Of a stretch of DNA of 64,000 nucleotides, positions 52,347 to 62,810 are shown piece by piece. Both the position numbers and the translations under genes were made by a program. How positions within the stretch are numbered: the stretch's first letter is position 1; every line of letters starts with the position of its first letter. The notes beneath the pieces are model-generated. The model did not search any database and had not been told where the DNA came from. It saw only the letters and a list, made by a program, of their open reading frames with translations. The DNA is from Craspedostauros australis (Eukaryota; Bacillariophyta; Bacillariophyceae; Mastogloiales; Achnanthaceae): the NCBI GenBank assembly GCA_026770025.1, contig JAMXDE010000033.1, forward strand, positions 310,001 through 374,000, in the 5' to 3' direction.

Positions 52347-54285
52347 TCACTCGGTCTCTGTGCTGTCGTCATCGCCCTTTTTCAAGTTCGCAGGTGCTGG
52401 TGTGGCTTCGAAATCGCTGTCGCTATCGCTGTCCATGTGGAGGTCGATCAACACAACCTCACGCTTTCTACGCTTCGTTTTAGCGATGCGCGGTGCGCGG
52501 GCGCAGGAGGGAACAGGAGGCGGCACCACAACCGAGACGGGGACAGGAGGAACAGCCGCTGGGCTGGAACGGCATGCCATGGCACGGGGAGCACGTTTGC
52601 GAGAAGCAGAACGGCGCGCGCGACGAGCGACTGTCATCCTGTGCACGGACGCACGAGATGGCGAAGGAGCAGACTGGCCAATCGGAAACAAAAAGAAAGC
52701 AGGTGTGAGTGTGCAAGTTGATGTCATGCGCAAGAGGCGAGTGTGGCATCGATGGGGCTTACCTCGTAGCATTCTCCGAATCCGGTTCCTCGGCGGCCTT
52801 GTGGAATCGGGGGACGAGCAGCAGAGGACGGAACAAATGTGACTTCGTCCTCCCCAAGCGAGGAGTAATCATCCCCATCCATTGTAATGCCCGCGGAATG
52901 CTTAGTTGTTTTATTCTCCGCCTTGCGCCCGTAGCGTGCCAAGTTGGTGGCACTGTGCACCACTGGATTCGCGGAGTACACCGGTACCAACCGAACAATC
53001 AAGAGAGGCGCATCAGCCTCCACCTCGCTGTCGCGGTCATTGAGATTGACGGCCGGATTGAGGAAGTCGACGCCGTGCATCGCATGATCTGTGGTCATCT
53101 CAAAACGATCACTCACTTGGATGGGGAGAATCTCCCTGTGAATGCGGTAGGGTTGGGGGTGTCCGCGACACATCCTGCGAACAGCAAGCGCGTACGACTC
53201 GCCCCGCTCGCGTTGTCCCTGAAAAGAACGCATGTTGAAGTGTGTAGGCAGCTTCTCGTTCAGGCGGTCAAGCAGCTCCTTGTCCGTAGCTGCAGTGGAT
53301 CCGAGTTCGTGGTTCTGCTTCAACCCCACCTCCAAAACGCGTCCTTGCTCCTTGATCGACGCTTTGACGTCGCCGTAGCAAGTCCCACCTGGCAACTCGA
53401 AAGTAACTTCGAGCACCTCGCCATGCCCTTGCGGAGAGTACACGTGACGCACAGCAGGTAAGAAGACCAGAGTGTTCTTGTTCATCCAATCAGAAATGGA
53501 TTGCGCACGACTCGGACCCTCTTGGAAGGGTGTCCCAGATACGGCATTGTTCACGAGCATGCTGGCAGCAGAGGCAGGACGAACAGCAGCAGGAGAAGCC
53601 ACAGGAACAGACGAGGGCTCAGGAGGAGCAACAGTCATCATGCTCGCCGCGTTGTATGCAGGTCTGGGGGTTGGTGGCGGATTGGTGGGGACAGGTGGCA
53701 GATGGGTGGGGACAGGTGCCGCGACGTGCGCATGGATTGGTGGGGCGGACGGACGGGCAGTTGTCCCAACTTCGGTTTCGCCGGTTGGTGGGGAGGCGTA
53801 CGCCAAACGAGAGAATGTGTCCATCGTTTGCTTCGCGTCTTCGGGTTTCTGGGTTGATACTTTTGCGATGGTGTTGTCGAATTGTTGTTTGTATTGTACG
53901 GCATTAGCGACAAGATCAGAAACGTTCGGAGAGTTTTTGGTGTCCATTCGCACTGGATAACGGGTTAGTAACGGTTTCAAATTTGTTCGTTCAGAAATGA
54001 TGTGTCTGGTTCACAAACACGCAGTGACGTACCAGCTTTTGCTTCTTTCTTGGCGCGACTTCGTTTCACAGAATTGCGCAGATTACGCAGGTTCCGAGCA
54101 AAGTTGCGCTTCGACAAGAACGCCAAGTCGCCGTTTTCGCTCCAGACGAGTCTCGCGGGCTTATCCATGGGGATGACACCGCTCTCGAGCTGTGCCCTGA
54201 GTTCGCGGATCTGCGGGTACAGTGACTCGTTCCATGCGACCCCATCGGGACTGTCCTGTTTCTCCGTAGTAGCTTTTCTTGGCAT
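52347..54285 (-). CDS. Transposon accessory protein, three exons, unknown function
   Basis: Exons 54285-54033, 53952-52763 and 52673-52347, with introns of 80 bp (GTACGT...CCAG, phase 1) and 89 bp (GTAAGC...GCCAG with a T-rich tract, phase 0). Joined length is 589 residues. Exon 1 has a basic domain with LYPQIRELRAQLESGVIPMD and LSKRNFARNLRNLR, a pattern of spaced Trp/Leu/Arg residues I recall from stramenopile uncharacterised proteins; DNA binding is a guess. Exon 2 has a Pro/Ala-rich linker and then a globular part (FLPAVRHVYSPQGHGEVLEV, FELPGGTCYGDVKASIKEQG). Exon 3 is basic and ends in an Asp/Ser/Glu-rich tail. Harbinger-like elements often carry a second, DNA-binding protein needed for transposition, which would fit. 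No catalytic motif seen; the YqaJ nuclease known from some ISL2EU elements is not recognised. Confidence 0.65.
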
Positions 54286-55054
54286 GTTGCAGTGGCACTT
54301 ACTGTTGAATGGCGGATCAGCAACAAGTACACGTCTGTCAATGTTGAATCCAAGGCGATTATGAGATGAGACTGCATCTTGACTTCGTTGCATTCCGCAG
54401 AGTAGAGGTTGCCGCGCGTGATCAACATGCGGCTTGTGATGTGCAGCATCCGTGTTTGAGAGGATGAGGGAGCCATCAATCAACGTGTCGCAGCGTGGTA
54501 ACAGTCAACGCGAAACATCGGCAGGAGAAACGCTGTACAAAACACGTGTGGTGTAGAGCTCTACTCTGCCCATTTAGTTTTCAACGCATGCTGTTTGCCT
54601 GGCCAATCCCACGTTCAGTATGGCTTGCTTTAGCTGTAATTAGAATGAATGTATACATCTATTATATATATATGTTACTATTAGCATCTTATACTATATC
54701 CCTAGGCATATAAGTGTATACCTACCGTTGGTCTAGACGCAACGCTCAACGTACGAAAAAGGACGGCTCCGGTGAGTCGACGATTGTGGAGGCACATGGT
54801 TCTTCTGTCGTGTGCGACACTCGCCCGGCGTATTCGCCGGCCACTTGTCTTCCTCGTTGACTTTTCACCATGTGCTTCATGGCGCACGACGTGGGGAGCT
54901 GGTATCTGGGAAGCCGTTGGAGCACCGATGTTTGACTCGCGTGCGCTGCACCATGTGCCTCTAAACGTCAAGCATCGGAATAGACACCGACACGACATGG
55001 AATAACCGCAGACACGAACCAGGATCTTCGTGGGCGTAACATAGAATCGTGATA

Positions 55055-55140
55055 GAAACGAGCCAGGACGTCCTCAGACACGGCACAGAATCGCACCAGA
55101 CACGAGCCAGGACGTCCGGAGACACGGCACAGGACAGTCA
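55055..55140. repeat. 44-bp tandem repeat, two copies
   Basis: Two copies sharing ACGAGCCAGGACGTCC and AGACACGGCACAG; a more diverged half copy precedes them from about 55010. Confidence 0.65.
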
Positions 55141-55517
55141 CAGAGAACACATCGACACGAAATGAGCACCAAATGAGCATCCAATTACCGCAGATTTGTC
55201 GCTGTGACAAGCGCTCAATCTGTACCATGCTACGTTATCGAGTCAAGTTGTGTTGTAAACAGCGATATAGTGCATAAACTACAATAAACTTCGATGGATA
55301 ACGGCATACTGTCGATACCATTCAGAATATTTGGTTGCTGTTGATTGGTTACAGCATTTACAATCACAATTAGCATGAGAGTTGTACTCCGCAGGATTTG
55401 AATACTAGGAACGTATGGCATTGTGACAAATTCGTATAAGTTATAGTGTCGTATGTGACATGTTGATCTCGCAGAGATGGACACCAAAAGGGAATGCAAA
55501 CGACGTGCAATCGACAT

Positions 55518-55850
55518 CATGCGAGCGCGACGTGAACACGATGCGAGCGCAACACGAACGTGACGCGAACACGGCGTGAACACGGCGCGAGCGCAACACG
55601 AAAGCAACGTGAGCGCAACATGCACGCATCGTGAACGCGACATGGACGCATCGTCAACGCAACATGGACGCAACGTGAACACGACCTGGGCGCATCGCCA
55701 ACGCAACATGCACGCAACGTCAACGTGAGTTGCACGCGACATGCACCCAACGTAAACGCGACATGAACACGACGAGAGCACGACGCGAGCTCCACATGGA
55801 CGCATGTGGACGCAACGTAAACGCGACATGAGTGCGACGTGAACACGGCC
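55518..55850. repeat. 11-bp-period minisatellite
   Basis: About 30 degenerate units of 11 bp with consensus near RACRTGVACGC. The CG and the central A/TG are the most constant positions. Minus-strand frames through it give repetitive pseudo-proteins, which are not taken as genes. Confidence 0.8.
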
Positions 55851-56520
55851 TAGTCCCGACATCGGGCAGGATTTCAAATGCGTTGCGAGGTTCGGTTTAG
55901 TGTAATCATGGCTGGTGATCAATTATCTTCTGACTGTGTGGAAGTCCACTCGGGAATGGAGTAGTAGTAGAATGCAGTACCGTGTTGGCAAGGATGAGAC
56001 TTCACAGAGGATGACTCCTGCTCGAAACATCGTTTCTCCGCCCTCCGCAGCGTGCCTTGCTTGCAAACGCGTACAAAGGGCACAGCGCACTCGTTCGTCC
56101 ATGACAGCCCCCACGCTGTCATGAAGACGCAGGGATCATAACAATATTCAGCGACGAAGAATAGAATCTGACGTTTTGGTCCGTTGAATTCTGTCGTTTC
56201 TGGCATCTTGGACACGATGAAGCGCCTTGACAGCGGCGTCGTGGGACAATGGTACGCGTTTATTGCGTTCTCTGCTGTCTTGCGCCCTGGGTAGCGCATC
56301 ATGAGAGCAACTCCCCAACGGCAAAAGGAGACAACAACTGGCCTACCAGGAGTCACGCAGAGTTCGCGGAGAAATGCTGTTTCCTCCTCTTACCAAGTTG
56401 CAGTTTGCTTGCGCACTATTTCTACTATTACAACGGTTACTTTTTGACATTGTTGGTTTTCGCCTCATTTTGATATTTGAAGAGGAACAAAGAGCTCACA
56501 AATTCGCAAGAACGCAAACC

Positions 56521-57533
56521 ATGTTACTCCCACGCGGAACTTTCGCTGCTTTGGGGTTCGGACTGATTGGGTCTCGCCCAAGGGGCATGCTTGCGAACGA
56601 TCTTTCCGTGGAGTCGTTGCGACAGTTCGCGTCTGTGTTCGGAACGCATCCTGACATCGTGCACATCTTGTGGAACGAGCTCGTAGACGCTCGAGCTCTC
56701 CCGCGCGGGGCCAAACCCAAACATCTCCTTTGGACGTGCGCGTTTCTTCGCCTGTACGTGTCGGAGACTGCGCTCGCTGCAGTGTGCAAGTGTTCGGCCA
56801 AAACACTTCGCAAATGGATGTGGCTGATGATGGCAGCCGTTGAAACCGTTAAGGATCGCATTGTAAGTACTAATAAATTCGCACACCCGAACTGCGACAC
56901 AAAATTATTTTCACTCCATTCACTCACACATGGTCCTTTTTTTCGTGGTACCGCTCCAATTGACAGATTGTCTGGAACCGTCGTTTCGTTGGCGCAAGTC
57001 AAAATGCAAAAGCTCTTGTAACGGTTGATGGGACGGACATGCGAATCACCGAACCGAAACCGTTTGACAAGAAGTGGTACTCGTTCAAATTTCGCGCTGC
57101 TGGCTTGCGTTACGAGTTGGCTGTTGCGATTTCTACTGGCGAGATTGTTTGGGCGAATGGGCCTTTCCCGTGTGGCCTGTTGAACGATCTTTCGATCTTC
57201 CGCCTGGGCCTGAAGCCGAAACTAGTGCAACACGAAGTCATCGTCGCAGATGCCGGATACCGTGGGGACCCTTGTGTGTTCCCCCCAACTTTTCGCGCGG
57301 ATGGCATCATGCGGTGCCGCCACGAAACGGTCAACAGGCGAATCAAGCACTGGCAATGCATGCACCTGAAGTGGCGGCACCACGTGGACAAGCATCGCCT
57401 TGCATTCAACGCGGTTGCCATCCTCACCCAAATTGAATTGAGCAACGGTTTCCCCTCGTTTGACGTGGTTGTCGCGATGCAAGAAGCACGCGAACGTGCC
57501 ATCGCCCAAGCAGATGAACAGCACACACACTAA
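56521..57533 (+). CDS. PIF/Harbinger-ISL2EU-type DDE transposase (DDE_Tnp_4)
   Basis: Exon 1 is 56521-56862 and exon 2 is 56967-57533; intron 56863-56966 (104 bp, GTAAGT...GACAG, phase 0). Joined length is 302 residues. Exon 1 holds a helical region (HILWNELVDARALPRGAKPK, LWTCAFLRLYVSETALAAVC) like the helix-turn-helix before the catalytic core. Exon 2 opens with VWNRRFVG and carries the catalytic set: first Asp in TVDGTDMRITEP, second in VIVADAGYRGD, Glu in CRHETVNRRIKHW. These sit with family residues KKWYSFKF, GLRYELAVAISTGEIVWANG and PCGLLNDLSIF. The enzyme cuts and pastes the element through its terminal repeats. No stops or missing catalytic residues, so it may be active. A short upstream exon cannot be excluded. 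Confidence 0.88.
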
Positions 57534-58463
57534 TTAGCCCGTCCCACTTAGTAGTAACAAATAGCCCAACTTTAGCAAGCACAAAAGGTTCATCCCACAT
57601 GCCCCCCTTGCCTGTTTGAGTGAGTGTTGTTAGGGTGTCCTGATTACGGGGTAGTAATTTTAGTGCTTTGTTTTGCTGTTGGAGGTTTGAAGGACTACCT
57701 TGTTGTGGTTGCATGTGGGACGCACTGAATAGCCAGTCCAGGAGGACGGAGACGAGGAGACACCAACGCTTGCCCAAGAGAGTCCCGGTTTACATCATGG
57801 ACAAACGAAGGGCAACATCAGCCAGGCATCTTGGCCACCCAACCACAACGACGTTGAGCGGAGGGACGGGTTTGTGGTCGCCACCACTGCCCACAACGGT
57901 AGCGATGCCAGCGCCATGAGTCCTCAGCAAAGAATGCGGTGAACATCGCGAGGAACGTTGGGGAGTCACGCGACGCTCAGGCAGGCAGGAACAAAGAGAG
58001 TGTGACCTTTTCTCGTGTAGAGTTCTGCAGTTGGCGAATCAAAGCCAATGACTCTCCAGAGCACGAGGCATGGCGCATATTGTTGGGAGCCCTCACCTGG
58101 ATCAAAGGTGGTGTGAACAGGAACCGCACGGAGGAGGAACCGGAAGAACACAAACGGTTGTTGCGAATCAAGGGTTTGTGCGGAAAGCGAGGCTGTCGTA
58201 CGGGCCATATTGACAAGAAGACAGCGATGTGATGTCGTGGGTCTGGAAATTGGCATGTCTTGGAGCAGACACGACAGGGGTGGAACGAGCGCAAAGCGGA
58301 CATCATTGGCATTGGCACACCGTGCACGACATGTCGAGCACGTATGTAAATAAGCGCAACGTCAAGTCAACACGGGAAAGGCGTGCTCTAGTAATACCAT
58401 TAGTGGTTGACTCGACAGATCCCAAAACCGTACAACACGCCTCAAGCGTGAGCAAAGCAAAAT

Positions 58464-58495
58464 CCGACCAATATATGGTCTTTACCGCGGTTCCC
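58464..58495 (-). repeat. Terminal inverted repeat, right (32 bp)
   Basis: Reverse complement identical to 52147-52178. Confidence 0.95.
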
Positions 58496-58497
58496 AT

Positions 58498-60102
58498 GGA
58501 CAGCATCAGAACGTTGGCGTGTGGCGATGTGTGAAATGGTTCTGATGATGGATTGTGACCGAAGTGTGTGTGTTGTTTTGGACATTATTAGAGGCCTATC
58601 GCATTTCACATTCACACCCCTGTGTTCATGTCACATGTGGCACTCACGTTCGGATTTCACATTGGTACTCGTGACTAGTTCGTGACCTACTCAGAAAGAC
58701 GACCAACATGACTGAATCGGCTTCTCTTCTGTAGAATAGAGCTCTAGCTTAGACTGCTCTGATATGAGTGCTCCTTGCATGTTATCGCATCACTTGTTGA
58801 GACCAAAGGTTGATAGGATCATTAATGGGTGTGCTCTGAGTTGCACGCAACGCACATCCCTCTTTCTTCTCTTAGGAGCTTCGTGTTCTGAGAGTTTCGC
58901 TGCCATCTCTTCTGTCTCAACTTTGCTACTAACAGAGGTCCGGTAACATATGCGCAAGCACTTTGTCCCTGCTGATTCATAGCTTGTTCAAGGCTCTGTT
59001 GCCAATATCGATGGCAGAGACCTCTTGATCACCGTATTATGGAGATAGATCAGCAGTTTGTTGTCCAATAGAAGGTCTCCACGCAGTCACACAGAACTAT
59101 TGCGATTGCATGTTGGGTTGGTTGGAGACCAACAACGACTTCCGATATGGCAGTCAGGATCTCCAAAGGATGCAAAATGCGCGTTGGTAGAAGTCCCTGG
59201 TCGTATCTGACGACACTAGTCCTCAGAGCATCAGGAACATGCCGTGGATGTTGTATCGGGTGAAATAGGATATGAGCAAAGATTCCTCAGCTGGATCATG
59301 AAGGTGGCCTTTGATACTTGCGCGCAGATATCATATGTGAAGCTTACAGGCATATTCGACATCGTAATCGCTCTCTATCGCTCCATGCACCCCTCATTCG
59401 GAATGCTAGTTTCATCATCACTAGCATCTCAACAAAATATCATTTTCACGACAAGGACGACTCAACATTTCTGCAAATGAAGAGAAATGATTGGCCATTC
59501 GTTTCGTTCCAACACGTGGAAGGTTGGATTGCCGGGACTGCAATGTGAAACTCAATTGTGTTTTTGGCTCCTAAAACGCAATCGAGTTTCACTTTCCGAG
59601 GGGGAAGTTCGCATGTTGCCCCTCTAAAAATGTCATTATCAGGTTATTTTGTACCGTGGGACTCCCAATGTGAAATGCGATAGGCCTCTATTCTCTGTTG
59701 TTGTGTGATCTGTTCGTCGGTCATTTGGATACGGTTTCCGACTCGTCCGACCCCAATGTTGTTCCTGTTGAGGGCTCTGCGTCCACCAGATCGATGAGTC
59801 GCTGTCGCGGTCATGTCCGCAAGAGTAGATCGTAAGACCACAGCCCATCTTCTGTACTCCACAACGACGACATCTTCAGCTGCGAGCAAGCCTATGACAG
59901 AACCACCGAGTTGTCCATGCTCCTGATTTGGAATGAACAGAGAACAGAACAAAGAACAAAGTTCCAAACTCCACTCCATGCTGGGTTAGTGCCTCAAGCT
60001 CATCAATGCTTATCAATGCCAGTGTGTCATGGAGTGTGTCGCGGAGTCTGCGCTCCTATTTTATCACCCACCTCATCCCAATCTCGTCCTTGCCACATCC
60101 AA
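58498..60102. other. Intergenic region with degenerate coding trace; downstream flank of MATH-BTB 2
   Basis: Between about 58820 and 59240 the minus strand reads two coding-looking blocks broken by a stop (one includes LHPLEILTAISEVVVGLQPT, the other LEQAMNQQGQSACAYVTGP). The family is not recognised and it is probably a decayed gene or mobile element. From about 59780 the sequence is the duplicated downstream flank shared with copies 1 and 3. Confidence 0.45.
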
Positions 60103-61297
60103 TCAATCAACTTCACTATTGCCGTTCTGCTGCTTGGTCTCCAAAGATCGGATCTTCTCCAACAGAGAGGACCGGTCCATGTCCTCTTCCAGCATCACAT
60201 CATCTCTTTTCTCCAACCATTCATACAGCTCATCGATCCGCATTCGGTCAAATTTGTCTCCAGTTGTCTTCGTCAAGTCCTCACAACTTGCATACTGATG
60301 AATCTCCCTCATCAGCTCAACTGACTCGATCAGTTGACCGGCCTCACGTTGCCGTAACACTTTGGCCATATTCTTCCCCACCACCTTGATGCACTCTTCT
60401 TTCAGCACACAGCAGCTGTGTGCATCTGAAAACAACAGAAGATCGACGCATGACGTCAGGTGGAGATGCTTCAATGTCAGCTTCGTCTCCAGCAAGATCT
60501 TGAGCTTCCAACAACCGAAGTGGTTGGCAACGATAAGCAGATCTTGCAATTGACGTTGGGTCGTGTCATCTGCAAGGAAGGATGTATCATCAGCATAGAT
60601 GAAACGAAGCACAAATCGGAAATGGTCGGGGTCGATCGTTGGAAACGAGATTGACTTTCCGTCTCCATCTTCCTCCTCGACAGTTGTAGCTTCATCAATG
60701 ATTGATTTCATGGCTGGTGCTCCCAACAACAACTGCCTGGTGTTCGCTTTGATGCGTTGCTGTTGATCGCTGGAGCCAACAACGAAGGTGATGTCAGTGT
60801 GAGCCTCAGTTCGAAGCATCTTGAGCCGTTCTTTGTTGAAACTTAGGGATGAAGTCCAGCGCTTGCAGATATGCTCCAGCTGATCGAACTTGATGTGGAT
60901 AGATAGAATGTCATCATCGAGTCCACGGTCGAGCACCTGTTTCATGGTCGTGTATTCGTTCCATCCCCGATTGGTAGTTTTGCCCAAACAAAATGTATGT
61001 TCTCTTGTGGTCTTGGTGATACCCAACTTGGGAATCGAGGCTGTGTACTTCACAGAGTACTCTTCATCCAACAACCATGACGCTTCGTCGAGATAAAGGT
61101 ACATCCCAACACGATATCTTTGAGGTGAGTAGCAGCATCCCACCCACTGCGCATCATTTTTTGAGAACTTTAGCATGAACTTCCATCGAACACCGCCGCA
61201 CCCAAAGACAGGAGAGTACTTCTCCGTGAGTCGTTGGCACTTGACCTTAGAGAACTGATGAAACTTCACGACAATCAAGTGTTTCTCATAGTCATAA

Positions 61298-61328
<31 letters not shown>

Positions 61329-61410
61329 TGTTGCCGTCGTTCTCATTCTTTCCCCGCTTGTTGATGTGTACGACCTTCACGGTCTCGTTGTTGTTGAGTG
61401 GTTGAGACAT
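60103..61410 (-). CDS. MATH-BTB protein 2
   Basis: 435 residues, same domain order as copy 1: acidic run, MATH (IVVKFHQFSKVKC, FGCGGVRWKFMLKF), BTB (HTDITFVVG, RIKANTRQLLLGAPAMKSII, FRFVLRFIYADD) and BACK. The acidic run is expanded to ten consecutive Asp from a (GTC)n tract at about 61301-61330 on the plus strand. The C-terminus runs ten residues further than copies 1 and 3 (KQQNGNSEVD) because the stop used there is lost. About 1 kb of sequence around the gene is also duplicated, so this is a tandem segmental copy. Confidence 0.9.
61301..61330. repeat. (GTC)n/Asp-codon microsatellite in MATH-BTB 2
   Basis: Run of GTC triplets on plus, GAC codons on the coding strand. Copies 1 and 3 have shorter, interrupted versions. 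Confidence 0.85.
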
Positions 61411-62810
61411 CGTCGAAGATGATGTGGTTCTGAAACGAGAATGCGAGAAAGTGAGGGATGGAGGAAGAGGCGGATGGTTGGAAGGGGGGCAGACGAAGGG
61501 TACATGAGCGAATTATGAGCGGTTAATGAGCAAATTGTAGAATCTGGAACCATAGACAGCATCAATTCCACGCTACATCATGCTTCCCTGCTTTCCGCTC
61601 AACCTGCCACTCAACTTGCCCGCATTGATGAGAGGTCATCATGCAGAGTACGACAACCCACGATACTGAGGCGCTGCGCTGAGCGTGGAATCATGCCGCA
61701 GCCCACGGTAGTCACTGCACGAGTGCTCGGATCGTCTGTATCTGTATCTGCATCTTGCTGCGCAATACTCCGTGACCACACGATCACGCGATCACGTGTA
61801 GACGTGATCGTGAATTGACGGATTGATGGCTGTCGTATCGGAGACATCACGGTATTTTGCCCAAGTAAGATCATCATGATTCTCCAGCGCAAAGTATCGA
61901 TGGCATTCACACGATCGTGTATCATAAGTATTGTACAATGTTGCTCTGCGGAGTGTGGTAGGTATGGTGCTCTGTTGATGGCCACGGTGGAGCAAGGAAC
62001 AAGGAACAGACGTGTGGGATTGGAGTGGGAGGACCCATTCTCCGTTGTGAATGATGAATCGGCATCTCTGGCACGGTATGCCATACTCGTATCGAGAGTG
62101 AAGACTATCTCTCTGAAGTGGCCTCTCCCTACTTGCTCGTAGTCGTACTACTATGCAGCGAGTTGCCTCCGTTGTTGTGTGCTGTGTGTTGTGCAGATCG
62201 CAGATGAGGATCATGGCGACACATCGCAACAGAGTGATCGTGTGGATGTTGTTTGTTGGAGTGATTCAGATCAACGGATCCAGCCGTTAAAGACGTTTGC
62301 AGAACAAGTTCAAATGTGCCACCTTCCGAAATCGTTGCGACGCACTCTTTGCGTGTTGCATCCCCTGTCCAGAGACATTCAGTTCTGCATAGTAGATCAT
62401 ATTATATAATATTCTATGACAGTACATCTATCAGATATCTGCGACCGTGAGTCGGCCATTGTGGTTGCTGTTGGGGCCCATGCCTGCAGGAGTAAGGATC
62501 TGGCCCATCTTCTGTGCTCCACAACGACGACATCTTCAACTGTGCGCAAGCCTATGACAGAACCACCGAGTTGTCCATGCTCCTGCTTCGGAATGAACAG
62601 AGAACAGAGAAAAGAACAAAGTTCCAAACTCCACTCTTTGCTGCGTAAGTGCCTCAAGGTGCTCAAGCTTATCAGTGCTGATCAATGCCAGCGTGTTGTG
62701 GAGTGCGTCGTGGAGCGTGACGTGGAGTGGGTGTTCCTATTTTATCACCCACCTCATCCCAATCTCCTCCTTGCCACATCCAATCAATTGGCTTCACTGT
62801 TGCCGTTCTG
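61411..62810. other. Region between MATH-BTB 2 and 3
   Basis: The first 150 bp are the conserved 5' flank shared with copy 1; 62490-62810 is the conserved downstream flank of copy 3. The middle (about 61570-62480) has no recognised gene. Confidence 0.55.

Larger units (their letters stand above)
54286..56520. other. Non-coding centre of the DNA transposon
   Basis: Lies between the divergently read accessory and transposase genes. Contains a 44-bp tandem repeat (about 55055-55140), an 11-bp-period minisatellite (about 55518-55850) and a TA-rich run at 54657-54675. A minus-strand frame upstream of the accessory ATG reads into a possible GTAAGT donor near 54291, so an untranslated first exon is possible. 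Confidence 0.55.
52147..58495. mobile_element. Complete DNA transposon, PIF/Harbinger-ISL2EU type
   Basis: 6349 bp bounded by perfect 32-bp terminal inverted repeats and a 2-bp AT duplication (52145-52146, 58496-58497) in the palindromic target CCATGG. AT duplications are reported for ISL2EU-type elements, while PIF/Harbinger normally duplicates TWA, so the superfamily is inferred from transposase plus target. The flanks fit an empty site: the left continues the 5' flank of MATH-BTB 1 and the right resumes with GACAGCATCA, the sequence at the same place upstream of MATH-BTB 2 (61553-61562). Contents: accessory gene on minus, non-coding repeats, transposase on plus. Confidence 0.88.

Noticed and set aside
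54286-54483. Methyltransferase-like VADPPFN stretch upstream of the accessory gene
   Set aside because: Only the DPPF tetrad is present, with no fold around it, in a frame without other support.
55230-55922. 230-codon minus-strand frame through the minisatellite
   Set aside because: It is made of 11-bp repeat units read in frame and has no coding signature outside the array.
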